Positions 9,158 to 18,542 of a stretch of DNA of 64,000 nt are shown here, piece after piece. Position numbers and translations under genes: made by a program. The notes beneath the pieces are model-generated. The model was not told the DNA's origin and did no database searches. It saw only the letters and a program-made list of their open reading frames with translations. Where the stretch lies: positions 3,038,001-3,102,000 of the forward strand of contig NZ_CP049933.1 of NCBI RefSeq assembly GCF_011382985.1, read 5' to 3'. Every line of letters begins with the position of its first letter. Position 1 is the stretch's first letter. Source of the stretch: Leucobacter coleopterorum. GTDB taxonomy: Bacteria > Actinomycetota > Actinomycetes > Actinomycetales > Microbacteriaceae.

Positions 9158-10534
9158 CTACCCCACCATCGCGAACCCGGCGATCAGGTACGCGATAAAC
9201 GACAGCACACCGGCGGTGGCCGCGTAGGGCAGGATCGACAGCATGAGGTTGAGCGGCTTCACGCCGACCGACTTCGACGCCAGAATGATGCCGTCACCGT
9301 AGAGGCAGGTTGTCGAGCCGAGTGCGGCTCCTGAGAACACCGCGGTGCCGGCGAGCACCGGATCTACCCCGACCGCGATTGCGAGTGGCAGCACGACGGG
9401 CGTGATGACCGCGGCGAGATCCCAGAACGCACCGGTCGCGTAAGCGTAGACACCGCACACCAAGAAAACAATCGCGGGCAGCAGTGCACCGTGCATGACC
9501 GGCTCGGTGGTGCCAATAACCCACTCGGCAAGCTTCAGGTCGGTGTTGATCTGCTGCACCATAAAGGCCAGCACAAACAGGATAATCACGTAGCCCATGC
9601 TCATGACACCCTCAAAGGCCTGCTCGAACACATCACGGATGCGCATGCGCTTCTGCGCAACGTACAGAATGATGGCCACAACAACCGCCGCAGCGGAGCC
9701 CTTCACAATATCGACCTCGGTCAGGATCGTGACAGCTACGAGCGTGATGATCGGGATCAAAAAGTTGTAGGGCAGCGGCCGCCGACCCTCGGTGTCGGAA
9801 TCAGCGAGTTCAAAGGCCCGTTCCTCAGCGGTGAGCCCCTCGGGCAGCGTATCGTTCGTGCGATCCACCCGCAGCTGTTCGCGGCGCAGCGGCCCAACCA
9901 GCGGCAGCACACCGAGCGCGAGCAGCAGACCAATGATCAGCGCAAACCAGCCGAAGAACACAAACGGCAGACCCTGCACGTAGGCACCGAAGCCCGAGCC
10001 GTTAACTGTCACGCCGTCTTGCTCAAGCAGTGCGGCAAAAAACACCGCCCAGGTCGAGAACGGGATGATGACCGCGATCGGTGCCGAGGTTAGCTTCACG
10101 ATCGAGCCGAGCAGGGTGCGAGGCACACCGTAGCGATCGGTGACGCGCTTCATGGAGGTGCCGACGGTGAGCGCATTGAGGTAGTCGTCGATGAACAACG
10201 CGACCGTAAGCAGCCAGGTCAGCACCAGCGACTTGCGCCGCGAGTTGACGAAGCGCTCAGTCCACTTCGCGAAGTCACTCACCGCGCCCGACACATTGAA
10301 GTACGCGATGAGGATCCCGAAAAGCACGACCACAAGCGCCAGCCAGTGCACGGTCTCGTTCGACAGCGACGCACCAAACGTTGAGACGAGGGTGTCGAAG
10401 AACCCCCAGCCACCCAGCAGGATCGCACCGACAATGCTGCCCGCGAAGAGGCCAAGCAGCGCACGCTTCGTGAAAACCGAAACGATCAGAACGGTGAGCA
10501 CCGGCAGCAGCGCCAGAGCGGTATTTTCTATCAT
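9158..10534 (-). CDS. NhaC-family Na+/H+ antiporter-like permease
   Basis: This 458-residue protein has about 11-12 hydrophobic segments. It shows family-typical charged intramembrane stretches such as 'FIDDYLNALTVGTSMKRVTDRYG' (quoted in part), 'APIAVIIPFSTWAVFF' and 'GAALGSTTCLYGDGIILA'. NhaC-type proteins exchange Na+ (or organic substrates such as malate or amino acids in some branches) for protons. The gene stands immediately downstream (51 bp) of an amidohydrolase gene on the same strand, so the pair may be co-transcribed and the permease could import the amidohydrolase substrate. That link is an inference from proximity. Confidence 0.9.
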   Translation of the reverse strand: MIENTALALLPVLTVLIVSVFTKRALLGLFAGSIVGAILLGGWGFFDTLVSTFGASLSNETVHWLALVVVLFGILIAYFNVSGAVSDFAKWTERFVNSRRKSLVLTWLLTVALFIDDYLNALTVGTSMKRVTDRYGVPRTLLGSIVKLTSAPIAVIIPFSTWAVFFAALLEQDGVTVNGSGFGAYVQGLPFVFFGWFALIIGLLLALGVLPLVGPLRREQLRVDRTNDTLPEGLTAEERAFELADSDTEGRRPLPYNFLIPIITLVAVTILTEVDIVKGSAAAVVVAIILYVAQKRMRIRDVFEQAFEGVMSMGYVIILFVLAFMVQQINTDLKLAEWVIGTTEPVMHGALLPAIVFLVCGVYAYATGAFWDLAAVITPVVLPLAIAVGVDPVLAGTAVFSGAALGSTTCLYGDGIILASKSVGVKPLNLMLSILPYAATAGVLSFIAYLIAGFAMVG

Positions 10535-10585
10535 CAGTGTCCTTCAGGCGCGGCATCGACGCTGCGCCGGTTGTGAGGGTTGGGG

Positions 10586-12217
10586 TTAAGGCGTGTGATC
10601 CTCGCGGATCCCATCGAGGTAGGTTGCGAGCACAGGCAGGTCGAGCAGTTCGTCGCCCGAAGCGGTTGTTGGGTCGGCGGCCCAGACCGCCAGGTCGGCG
10701 CGGGATCCTTCGCAGATCACTCCCTGGTCAAGGTCACCCTGCGCGTGCGCCGCGCCGCGGGTATATCCGTGTAGCGCCTCTGCTGCCGTGAGCCGTTCGT
10801 GGGGCTCGTAGACAAAGCCGTTTGGATCGCGGGGGTCTCGCCGCAGCACCGACCACGCAAGCCCGAGGCGCGCGTCGAGGTCGGCAATCGGCCAGTCAGA
10901 GCCGAGGGCGAGCGACGCCCCGGCCCGCAGCACCGAACCGGCGTTCCAACCGCGTGCCGCGCGCTCGGGCCCCAAGCGCCTTGCCCACTCGTCACTGCCG
11001 TCTTCGATGCGCCACTGCATGTGCGGCAGCTGCATCGAAGCGGTGATGCCGTTCGCAAATAGTCTCACGATGTCGCTCGGGTCGAGGCACTCGAGGTGTT
11101 CGATGCGGTGAGTCGGGCGGCCGACGGCCTTGCAACCCGCGGCCTCGTATGCCGTGATCGTCTCGCCGACGGCACGGTCGCCGATCGCGTGCGTCGCGAT
11201 CTGAAACCCCGCGTGGGTGAACTCGCGCACGGCCTCAACGAACGCCGCCTGCTCACCCCAGAAACCGGTTATGCCATCGCCGTCAACATCGGGTTCGTAC
11301 AGCCAGCCGGCTCCCGTGTCGATCACACCGTCGGCGTAGAGCTTAATTACTCCACCCCGCCAGCGCTCGCCCGCGCGATCGCGCTGCGCACGAATCGTGG
11401 CCCGCTCCGCCGCGGTGTACGAGGGCTTCACGTCCATTGCGCTGACAATGCGAACCGGCAGGCCCGATCCCGAGCTGTCGAGTTCTTCGAGCAGGTCAAG
11501 CGTGCCCGAGTTGCCGTCCATAATCATGCCGCCGGTGAGTCCGGATCGCCGCATGCGCGCGAGCGTGCGGCGCGCTGAGTCGAGGGTCTCGCTGCGGCTG
11601 AGTTCTGGCATCGTCGCGAGCAGCGGCTGGTATGCGCTGTCTTCGCGCAGTTCCCCGGTCGGACGCCCCAGGTCGTCGACCACAACCTCGGAGGTGTCGT
11701 CGAAGCTGCGGGTGCCGGTGACCCCGCCCCTGCGCAGTCCCTCAGAGCTCGCGAGCGCAGTGTGAAAGTCGAAAAAGAACAGCAGAGCTGGCAGGCCGTC
11801 GACCGCGTCGTCAATAAGCTCGGCGCGAAGGCGTTCACCCTCAAAGGCGGCGTAGTCCAGGTTCCAAGCGCGTACCCAACCGTCGGTTGTCTCACGGCGA
11901 ACTCGGCCCGCTTCCTGGCGAAGCAGGTTCAAGACCTCGCGCAGATCCACCACGCCGCCAAGATCCACACCCTGCGTGAGTTCGACACCCTGAATCGGGT
12001 GGAGGTGCGCATCGATAAGTCCGGGGGTGAGAGTCGTGCCGCTGAGGTCTTCGAAGCGAGTGTGTGAAGCCGCAAAGGCCTGTGCCACTTCCGCGCGATC
12101 GCCCACACCAAGCACTCGACCCGCAGAGATCGCCACAGAGCGCGCATCGACACAGTTGTCACCCGAAACGAGACTCCGAACCCGAGCCCCCTCTAAAATG
12201 ATGTCGGCTGACGTCAC
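10586..12217 (-). CDS. YtcJ-like metal-dependent amidohydrolase
   Basis: The product is about 543 residues from GTG 12217. This start is chosen because GGGAGAGGGGAAG precedes it, and because the upstream in-frame ATG (12280) adds a low-complexity tail overlapping the divergent regulator's control region. It is an amidohydrolase-3 family member with the metal-binding 'DAHLHP' near residue 70, 'THAIGDRAV', 'RIEHLE' and 'LGSDWPIADLD' motifs of the YtcJ branch. These are cytoplasmic hydrolases of N-acyl or cyclic amide substrates, mostly uncharacterised. The gene is divergent from a TetR-family regulator (12310) and followed by the NhaC-like permease, suggesting a regulated uptake-hydrolysis unit. 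Confidence 0.9.
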   Translation of the reverse strand: MTSADIILEGARVRSLVSGDNCVDARSVAISAGRVLGVGDRAEVAQAFAASHTRFEDLSGTTLTPGLIDAHLHPIQGVELTQGVDLGGVVDLREVLNLLRQEAGRVRRETTDGWVRAWNLDYAAFEGERLRAELIDDAVDGLPALLFFFDFHTALASSEGLRRGGVTGTRSFDDTSEVVVDDLGRPTGELREDSAYQPLLATMPELSRSETLDSARRTLARMRRSGLTGGMIMDGNSGTLDLLEELDSSGSGLPVRIVSAMDVKPSYTAAERATIRAQRDRAGERWRGGVIKLYADGVIDTGAGWLYEPDVDGDGITGFWGEQAAFVEAVREFTHAGFQIATHAIGDRAVGETITAYEAAGCKAVGRPTHRIEHLECLDPSDIVRLFANGITASMQLPHMQWRIEDGSDEWARRLGPERAARGWNAGSVLRAGASLALGSDWPIADLDARLGLAWSVLRRDPRDPNGFVYEPHERLTAAEALHGYTRGAAHAQGDLDQGVICEGSRADLAVWAADPTTASGDELLDLPVLATYLDGIREDHTP

Positions 12218-12309
12218 AGGCGCGCTTCCCCTCTCCCGTGACGATTCCCACGGACCAGCTGTTAATTTACGCTCATTCAATTATTATTGCAAAACGCCCA
12301 GGAAGGCCC

Positions 12310-13004
12310 ATGTCCTCAGAAATCGAGACACCAAAGCCCAGCGGACGCCCTGCAGGCCGCCCAAGATCCGCCATCCTGTCACGAGAGCGAATTCTTGAGG
12401 CCGCGTTTGTGCTCTCCGACGAGCGAGGATCCGATTTCACCCTTGCCGCTCTCGCCCGTTCACTCGGCGTGCGAGCATCGGCCCTGCACCACTACTTTTC
12501 GAGCCGCGAGGACCTCATTGCTGGCATGCGCGGGCAGCTGACCCTGCGGGTGGGTGAACACGGTTTTGACACCCTGAGTTGGCACGCGGCTGTGATTCCC
12601 TGGGCGCGCGCGTACCGCGAAACCCTCGGTCAACACCCGGGATCATCGCAGCACTCGCGACACTTCCCGTTGACGGCGAACCCGAATCCATCGCAGATTA
12701 CAACCGGATCGCAGAAGCCTTCCGACGCGACAACTACCCCGAGCACCGCATCGTGCCCGCCATCATCGCCATCGAGTCGTTCATCATCGGATCGGCGCTC
12801 GACGCACTCGCCCCACAAGACAATCTGCGCCCTTCACGAGAGCCGGCGGAGGCAGAAGCCCTCGCCTCTGCCGAAGCCGCCGCTCGCGATCATGCCGCGG
12901 CGCAGAGTGAGACCGTTACAGAATCCTCGTTTGAGTTTGGGCTGCACGCCCTTGTCTCCGGGCTTCGTGCCGCCAGCACCCCCGCGACCCTGGGCGAACA
13001 CTAA
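12310..13004 (+). CDS. TetR-family transcriptional regulator (frameshift at a G3 run)
   Basis: The N-terminal DNA-binding domain is clear: 'SRERILEAAFVLSDE' and 'TLAALARSLGVRASALHHYF'. The ligand domain follows in another frame ('GIIAALATLPVDGEP' to the stop at 13004) after a break at three G (12639-12641); one added G restores about 231 codons. ATG 12310 is the first Met after the 'AGGAAGGCCC' ribosome-binding region. The gene is divergent from the amidohydrolase and overlaps the AEC permease start (TAATG). It probably controls one or both neighbours; the effector is unknown. Confidence 0.85.
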
Positions 13005-13956
13005 TGTGGGGCGTGCTGCAGGGCTTCACCCTGATCCTCGGCATCATCGGAGCCGGGTACCTTGCCGCGCGCTTTGGTATCGTCGAGGGGATCAGCGCCG
13101 CGTACTGAACAACATGGCGTTTTACGTCGCCACCCCCGCGCTTCTGTTCTCTGTACTTCACACGAGCGACCCGAGTGTGCTGCTGTCGCCAGTGATCCTC
13201 GTGACCAGCACTGCGGCGCTACTCGCCGCCGCGGTGTATATTGTTGCCTCGCGGCTCTGGTTTAAACGCGATCTCGCAAGCACAACCCTTGGCGCAACAA
13301 CCTCGGGTTACGTGAATTCAAACAATCTGGGCCTACCTGTAGCCGTCTATATTCTCGGTGACGCCGCGTACGTCGCTCCCCTGCTGCTCGTGCAGCTTGT
13401 TGTGTTTGCGCCCGCGATCCTCGCCATTCTCGAAACCACCCGCGGTGATGCACGGCCTCACCGTGCAGATCGAGGCGGTGTCGCGCGCGGGGCTCTTGTT
13501 GCGTTCGGGCGAGCTGCACGCAACCCCATCATCGTGGCTTCAGTGCTGGGATTTTTGGTCGCGCTCCTGCAACTGCCGATCCCGAGTATCGCCATGGGCC
13601 CGATCGATATGCTGGGCCAAGCCGCGATCCCAATGGTACTGATGAGCTTCGGAATCTCACTTCGCGGGCAGCGCGCTCTGCAGCCTGGCTCCGGCCGCGG
13701 GGCGGTATTCGCGGCGTCTGGGATCAAGGTGCTGCTGATGCCTGTCTTGGCTTGGACGATCGGCACTGCGTTTGGGCTCAGCCCGCACGAGGTCTTCGTA
13801 GCAACCACCATCGCCGCCCTGCCAACAGCCCAGAACGTCTACAACTACGCCGCAACGTACCGCCGCGCGGAGACGATGGTGCGCGACACGGTGTTTCTCA
13901 CGACGTTCACCTCGATTCCAGTTATTGCCAGTGTTGCCTGGTTGCTCGGCGGTTAG
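13004..13956 (+). CDS. AEC-family (auxin efflux carrier) permease (frameshift at a G4 run)
   Basis: ATG 13004 overlaps the TetR stop. The first 30 codons ('GFTLILGIIGAGYLAARFG') run into a stop, and homology continues one frame back as 'RRVLNNMAFYVATPALLF'. One extra G in the run 13087-13090 gives one protein of about 317 residues with ten hydrophobic segments. The conserved AEC feature 'NSNNLGLPVAVYILGD' is in the middle and 'AALPTAQNVYNYA' near the C-terminus. AEC carriers move dicarboxylates, malonate or other organic acids. The linked TetR/amidohydrolase/NhaC genes hint at a shared substrate, but this is not demonstrated by the sequence. Confidence 0.87.
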
Positions 13957-14041
13957 ATGCGCGGGAATATTTGTTTCGTTCACCCTGTTTCACTCCTGCG
14001 GAAAGCACGTCCCGCACCACACAAAAAGTAGGAGACCACCC

Positions 14042-14617
14042 GTGAATCCGCGCATTGCACAGACCAGCGCCCCTCTGCTCGACACGCTCGCAGAGCGCTG
14101 GAGCCCCCGCGCTTTTGATATTGAACACTCATTGCCCGAGGGCGCACTTCGCGGGATTTTCGAGGCCGCACGCTGGGCACCAAGCGCAAAAAACACACAG
14201 CCCTGGCGCTTCATCATTACGCGCCGCGGCAGCGAGAGCTTCGCAAAGATTGAGGCAGCGCTGCTCGGCTTCAACCAGACCTGGGCCGGCAACGCGGCCG
14301 CCCTCGTTGTCAACATCGCCGAGACCACTGACGCAGACGGCAACAAACAGCCCTGGGCGGAGTATGATCTCGGCCAGGCGGTCGCACACCTCAGCATTCA
14401 GGCGCAGAGCGAGGGTCTCCACCTGCACCAGATGGGCGGCTTCGATCGCGACGCGATCCGCACCGCGTTCGATCTTGAGGAGCGTTTCCTGCCGGTCTCG
14501 GTGACCGCCATCGGTGCAATCGGTTCGCTTGATCAGTTGCCCGAGGCCCTTCGCGAGCGCGAGACCGCACCGCGAGTGCGCCTGCCACTCGAAGACCTCG
14601 TGCTCGTGCGCGACTAA
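14042..14617 (+). CDS. Nitroreductase-family flavoprotein
   Basis: The product is about 191 residues from GTG 14042, which follows AGGAGA at good spacing; the open frame further upstream overlaps nothing protein-like. The FMN-binding nitroreductase pattern is visible: 'RWSPRAFD' at the N-terminus (the conserved RRSxRxF-type motif), 'EAARWAPSAKNTQPWRFI' and 'WAEYDLGQAVAHLSIQA'. Such homodimeric enzymes reduce nitro or quinone compounds with NAD(P)H. It follows the AEC permease after 85 bases; no regulatory link is evident. Confidence 0.9.
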   Translation: MNPRIAQTSAPLLDTLAERWSPRAFDIEHSLPEGALRGIFEAARWAPSAKNTQPWRFIITRRGSESFAKIEAALLGFNQTWAGNAAALVVNIAETTDADGNKQPWAEYDLGQAVAHLSIQAQSEGLHLHQMGGFDRDAIRTAFDLEERFLPVSVTAIGAIGSLDQLPEALRERETAPRVRLPLEDLVLVRD

Positions 14618-14637
14618 TTCGATTCGATCGCGACGAC

Positions 14638-15066
14638 TCAGGGGGCGGTGTCTACCGTAACAACCGTCTCCTGAGGGCCGTCGAGGCGCAGAGCCTTCAC
14701 AAGCTCTGCCGCGTGCACGGTCGAAATAATCACGCGTGAGTAAAGCTCGAATTCGCCTATCCAGCCGCGATCCTCAGCCGCTTGTTCTTGCGACTCAAAG
14801 TCGAGCACAACCGCATCGCGGCCAGCACGCGCAAGCACAAAGTCTTTACCACCCAGGCTGCGCCAGGTGCCCAGAGCGAGTTTACCCGGCACGTGGGTGC
14901 CGGGAGAGCGCACACCTCGGATCCACACCCAGGGATCGTCAGTAATGATGGCAGAGGTAATAGCGTCCCGACTCAGCGTAATATCGCGGCGATGCATTGC
15001 AGCAACCTTTTCCGCGGGTGTAAGTCGGATAATGATCCGTTCACCATGAATCTCGACTCTGGCCAT
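14638..15066 (-). CDS. Conserved protein with a bacterial PH-like fold
   Basis: This 142-residue soluble protein has alternating short strands ('VEIHGERIIIRLTP', 'DFVLARAGRDAVVLDFE') and a C-terminal helix ('TVHAAELVKALRLDG'). The pattern resembles bacterial pleckstrin-homology-like domains and small Micrococcales conserved proteins, but no catalytic or ligand residues can be assigned. It lies three bases downstream of hemD on the same strand, so the two are probably co-transcribed. Function unknown. Confidence 0.75.
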   Translation of the reverse strand: MARVEIHGERIIIRLTPAEKVAAMHRRDITLSRDAITSAIITDDPWVWIRGVRSPGTHVPGKLALGTWRSLGGKDFVLARAGRDAVVLDFESQEQAAEDRGWIGEFELYSRVIISTVHAAELVKALRLDGPQETVVTVDTAP

Positions 15067-15069
15067 GGT

Positions 15070-15843
15070 CTAGTCCAGCATGTCGCTCTGGTCGATGACC
15101 GATTCGACGGTGTGAATGAGCGCCTGCGTGAGCGGCGAACCATTGTCATCGCGCAGCCCAACATCGGCCGCAGCGTTTCTCGCATTAGCTCCGACGCAGG
15201 CAACCAGCGTCGAGTCGGGCAGGTTTGAGAACTGCGACGCGACCTCTTCGGCAATCTTCGTCGAGGCCACCAGGATCGCGTTGATGCGTCCTGACTCAAT
15301 GTCTTCGCGGATGTGCACCGAGGCGGGTACACCGACCGTGCGGAATGCAAGCACCTGGGTCACGTTGTGGCCGCGACCGATCAGTCCCTCCGTGAGCACG
15401 GGGACTGCGACGTCTGAGCGCAGCGTGAGCACTTTCAACACCTCGGGGGCGTCTATCTCGGTCCACTCTTCGAGCAGCGCGTGTGTGCTGTTCTCCTGGC
15501 TCGGGGTGCGAGTCACCGGGTAGCCGGCGTTACGGAAGGCAACCGCGGTCGCCTCACCCACGAGAGCAACCTGTGTTCGTTCATTGATCACAGCGTTGTG
15601 ATGGGTAAGCACGTCGGCAACGGTTGAGCTTGTTGCCGTCATCCAGTCGAAGCGTCCTGCCTCAAGATTTTTGAGCGCCTCAACAAGTTTGTCTTCTTCA
15701 CTCGTGTGAGCAAAGTCAACAAGGGGCGCGATCACAGTGTGCGCTCCCTGCTCGCGTAGAGCCTGTGCAACCAAGTCACCCCAGGTACCACCCCTGGGGA
15801 TGAGCACGCGCAGGCCACTGAGCGGTTTCGACTCAGCCGACAT
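15070..15843 (-). CDS. hemD: Uroporphyrinogen-III synthase
   Basis: The product is about 257 residues from ATG 15843 (a GTG three codons earlier is also possible). The two-lobed HemD architecture is recognisable: 'LRVLIPRGGTWGDLVAQALRE' (in part) opens lobe 1, and 'VASTKIAEEVASQF' with 'ACVGANARNAAADVGL' mark the conserved Ser/Thr and Gly motifs of lobe 2. The enzyme closes and inverts ring D of hydroxymethylbilane in tetrapyrrole (heme/siroheme) synthesis in the cytoplasm. It stands apart from other hem genes here, although a PPOX-like flavoprotein lies 1.3 kb upstream on the same strand. Confidence 0.88.
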   Translation of the reverse strand: MSAESKPLSGLRVLIPRGGTWGDLVAQALREQGAHTVIAPLVDFAHTSEEDKLVEALKNLEAGRFDWMTATSSTVADVLTHHNAVINERTQVALVGEATAVAFRNAGYPVTRTPSQENSTHALLEEWTEIDAPEVLKVLTLRSDVAVPVLTEGLIGRGHNVTQVLAFRTVGVPASVHIREDIESGRINAILVASTKIAEEVASQFSNLPDSTLVACVGANARNAAADVGLRDDNGSPLTQALIHTVESVIDQSDMLD

Positions 15844-16038
15844 ATACCCCACTCACTCGACAACACAAAAGGCCAGCCCTCTCAACACTCACGTGTTGCA
15901 CTGTCTGGCTCCTGACGGTAAACCCGGTTCCACTATTCTTACCCTGCTGGCCCCCGTACGCAAAACGAGAGGCCTGCAGCTTCAGAACGAAACCGAAATG
16001 TGATGTGCAAAACGGGACGTTGGACCGTTCCAGACAGA

Positions 16039-16302
16039 TCAACGCAGTCGCTTCGCAGCGGCGGAAGCGATGCCCCAAACGATGGACCCAGCAACCGCAG
16101 CGGCACCCACAACTCCCAGGGCAAAGGCAACGGGGTTCTGACGCTTCTGCTCGGCGATCTTGTGCCGAGCATCGTCCACTGCGTTGTCAATGCGCTGCGC
16201 GTAGTTCAGGCGGTCCTTGAGCTGCGATAGCGTGCCATAGAGTTCCGCGCGCGCCTTGGCGGCATCCGCGATCCCCTGCTGCTTTTCGTTGGGGGTGCTC
16301 AT
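16039..16302 (-). CDS. DUF3618 family small membrane protein
   Basis: This 87-residue protein begins with a charged helix ('ARAELYGTLSQLKDRLNYA') and ends with one hydrophobic segment ('VAFALGVVGAAAVAGSIVW') and basic residues. That is the DUF3618 pattern seen in many actinobacteria. It is the last gene of a three-gene unit with a Holin-X-like protein and a YtxH-like protein; its ATG overlaps the stop of the upstream gene. The trio is commonly clustered and linked to envelope stress, but its molecular role is unknown. Confidence 0.85.
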   Translation of the reverse strand: MSTPNEKQQGIADAAKARAELYGTLSQLKDRLNYAQRIDNAVDDARHKIAEQKRQNPVAFALGVVGAAAVAGSIVWGIASAAAKRLR

Positions 16303-16757
16303 CGCCAGTTCCCTTCTTCTCCGGCCTGCGGCATCTGAGTACCACTCGATCGTGGCGTCTCCGCGTTCACGCGGACCTCACTCATCGCAGCAATGTCTGC
16401 GCCGACGCGCTCAAGAGTTTCTTCGGGAACGGGGTTGCCACGCTTGATCAATTTGATTCCGGCGAAGATTGCGCCCGCTGCAAGCAGCAACAGAGCTGCC
16501 GCGACCACCAACGCAGCCAACCACCATGGCCAGACGAGCGCGAGCGCGGCGATTGCGGCAATGACGAGCGCCTCAAGCATGAAGAACACAAAGAAGAGCG
16601 CGATGAGGATCGCTCCCGCACCGATCCCCGCCTTTTTTGCCTTCGAAACGATCTCGCGCTTAGCGTTGTCGTACTCGATCTTCGCGAGGGTGACGATCTG
16701 CTGAGGCAACCGGGTGAGCAGTTCAAACGTACCCGCCTGATCCCGTTTTTTACTCAT
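16299..16757 (-). CDS. Phage-holin-like membrane protein (actinobacterial Holin-X type)
   Basis: This 152-residue protein has an N-terminal amphipathic helix, two close hydrophobic segments ('AILIALFFVFFMLEALVIA' and 'WWLAALVVAAALLLLAAG') and a polar tail with 'RGNPVPEETLERVGADI'. This is the chromosomal Holin-X family, named for sequence resemblance to holins, but it is not phage-encoded here. Its start overlaps the YtxH-like gene and its stop overlaps the DUF3618 gene, giving a tightly coupled operon. Confidence 0.85.
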   Translation of the reverse strand: MSKKRDQAGTFELLTRLPQQIVTLAKIEYDNAKREIVSKAKKAGIGAGAILIALFFVFFMLEALVIAAIAALALVWPWWLAALVVAAALLLLAAGAIFAGIKLIKRGNPVPEETLERVGADIAAMSEVRVNAETPRSSGTQMPQAGEEGNWR

Positions 16758-17080
16758 GAGACTTTACCCGATTCGTCGCTCTCGTCGGGCCCCTGACCCG
16801 CGAGTGTGACGCTTCCCGGTTCACTTTCTGACTTCTTCGCCTCTGGCGAGCGAGTAAAGGCCGTAAAGGCTTCTTTGCCTGCTCGCAGGACGGACTCCTT
16901 CAGATCGTCAGCACGACCCTGAGCCGCACCACGCACGACCTCAACACCGCGCTGCACGGGCTCGGTGTTCCACACCTTCTGGGCCCCGCTCTTAATCTGC
17001 TCGTAGCGTTCTCGACCAGCTCTCGTGCCAAGCACGTAGCCAACCGCCGCACCAAGCACGAATGCGATCTTGCCCTTCAT
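16754..17080 (-). CDS. YtxH-like general-stress membrane protein
   Basis: The product is about 108 residues from ATG 17080, chosen because an ideal GGAGG lies just upstream (an in-frame TTG five codons earlier overlaps that site). The N-terminus 'KGKIAFVLGAAVGYVLGTRAGRERY' (quoted in part) is the YtxH glycine-rich transmembrane segment. A coiled, charged helix and an acidic tail follow. It is first in the YtxH/Holin-X/DUF3618 operon. The Bacillus YtxH is a general-stress protein of unknown mechanism. Confidence 0.85.
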   Translation of the reverse strand: MKGKIAFVLGAAVGYVLGTRAGRERYEQIKSGAQKVWNTEPVQRGVEVVRGAAQGRADDLKESVLRAGKEAFTAFTRSPEAKKSESEPGSVTLAGQGPDESDESGKVS

Positions 17081-17192
17081 CTTGCCTCCAGCCAATGGCG
17101 TTCTCTTGATCCTCGCTAAGCCTACTCCGCTCAGCCTCGCTTACATACCCCTAGAGTTATATAGCTCTCAGAATGGCGTAAATTGGCGGTCT

Positions 17193-18533
17193 TTACTCCG
17201 AGATGCCCGTCAATCTGCGTCGCAGCATGACCGCTGCTTGACGCGCATCGGCAACCGCGGCTGCGATCTCACCACCGTGAAGGCCTGCACCGACTGGAAG
17301 CAGAGAGAGATTACTCTCCCGTTGTTCGACCAGCCTTGCTGCTTTAGCATCTCGCGATGCAGTAGAGATGCTCGGTGCCACCCGATACTCCACTTCGTAT
17401 TCGGAACTAGCCCGCAGCCCTAAACGTTCAAGTACCTGGCTCACGCAGACGGCTGCCTCGCCACGACCAGCGTAGCCATCCTGCACCTCCCCGGTACCTG
17501 GAACCCGTGGCCCGCTTAGCTGCGCAAACCACCGCGAATCTGAGCCATGTTCAATTCGCACCGACCAGGTGCCCTGCCCAGGAACCTCCACATTTTGCAG
17601 TGCGGGGTGCTCGGGGTCAGGCAACTTGGGATCCTCGATTTGAGCACGGGTCCAAATGCGCCCGGCCTCCGGAACAAGGGACTGGAATACTTCCTCAAAG
17701 AGACTCGGAAGAGGTGCCGCGGTATCCGCGATGACAGAGCGCACCGAGTGATCCTGACCTCCGAACTCGCTGACCACCCAGGCACCGTTCTCCGATTCGC
17801 CGGCCTGCACCGACTCAACCGGCAGCTCGGCAAACTCAACTCCAAATAGCTTGAGTCGTTCCACGAGTAAGGCCACCAGGTTTTTCCAGCCGCTAGCGGG
17901 CGCGACCCGAGTTTCACGTGCAACATACCGATCACTGTTGGCGAGCGCTGCCCCCGAGAGTGATCCCGCCGTCGTAAGCGCCTCGTTTAGCCCCGGTGCG
18001 GCCAGAGCTACATCGACCGAGTCGGGTGCCACTCCGTAGCGCTCGCGAACGAGGGGATTAACCAGGCGATCTTCAACCACGCGGCCCATCCTGTTGCGCA
18101 CTAGCGCACCAAGCTCGTGCGTTTTACCGATCGTAAGAACGGGCTTCACCCGATCAAGCGTGGCGCGCGTGGCACCACGCCCACCGAGAATCTCCATCGC
18201 CTGCGCAGACATGGGGACCGCGGGAATTCCCCACACAGCTGGCGTTGGCTGGAGCGACCAACCGCCCTTTGCGTTTCGTAGCAGAAAGGGGCGCGGATCC
18301 TGCAGCACGGGCTCTGCTCCCTGGGCAGCAGCACCATGCTCGCCAATAGGCTGCGCGAGGTGAGTGAGAAACGCCGCGAGGAACCCCTCAGGATCAAGCT
18401 CGCCGCTGTGATCCAATTCATCAGTCAAGCTGAACCCGTCGAGCGCAACCCGAACATCCAGGCCGACCTCCGCCAACTCAAGTGCGGCGGCGAGCGCGGG
18501 AAGGGTAGTTCCGATGACGTACGCGTCAGTCAT
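17193..18533 (-). CDS. FAD-dependent oxidoreductase, protoporphyrinogen-oxidase-like
   Basis: This 446-residue protein has the overall layout of the amine oxidase/protoporphyrinogen oxidase superfamily. An N-terminal Rossmann unit is followed by 'RMGRVVEDRLVNPLVRERYG' (membrane/substrate domain), and a C-terminal FAD-binding stretch 'LLPVGAGLHGGEIAAAVAD' comes last. The N-terminal dinucleotide motif is unusual: 'YVIGTTLPALAAALELAEVG' replaces the usual GxGxxG with GTTLPA. It may therefore be a divergent or inactive member. HemD lies nearby on the same strand, which makes a tetrapyrrole role plausible but unproved. The downstream CPBP gene ends 10 bases before this start. Confidence 0.75.
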   Translation of the reverse strand: MTDAYVIGTTLPALAAALELAEVGLDVRVALDGFSLTDELDHSGELDPEGFLAAFLTHLAQPIGEHGAAAQGAEPVLQDPRPFLLRNAKGGWSLQPTPAVWGIPAVPMSAQAMEILGGRGATRATLDRVKPVLTIGKTHELGALVRNRMGRVVEDRLVNPLVRERYGVAPDSVDVALAAPGLNEALTTAGSLSGAALANSDRYVARETRVAPASGWKNLVALLVERLKLFGVEFAELPVESVQAGESENGAWVVSEFGGQDHSVRSVIADTAAPLPSLFEEVFQSLVPEAGRIWTRAQIEDPKLPDPEHPALQNVEVPGQGTWSVRIEHGSDSRWFAQLSGPRVPGTGEVQDGYAGRGEAAVCVSQVLERLGLRASSEYEVEYRVAPSISTASRDAKAARLVEQRESNLSLLPVGAGLHGGEIAAAVADARQAAVMLRRRLTGISE

Positions 18534-18542
18534 GAGTGGTTC

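Noticed and set aside
16299..16757. Phage holin as evidence of a prophage at 16 kb
   Set aside because: This is the chromosomal Holin-X family in its usual cluster with YtxH and DUF3618 proteins; no other phage gene is near.
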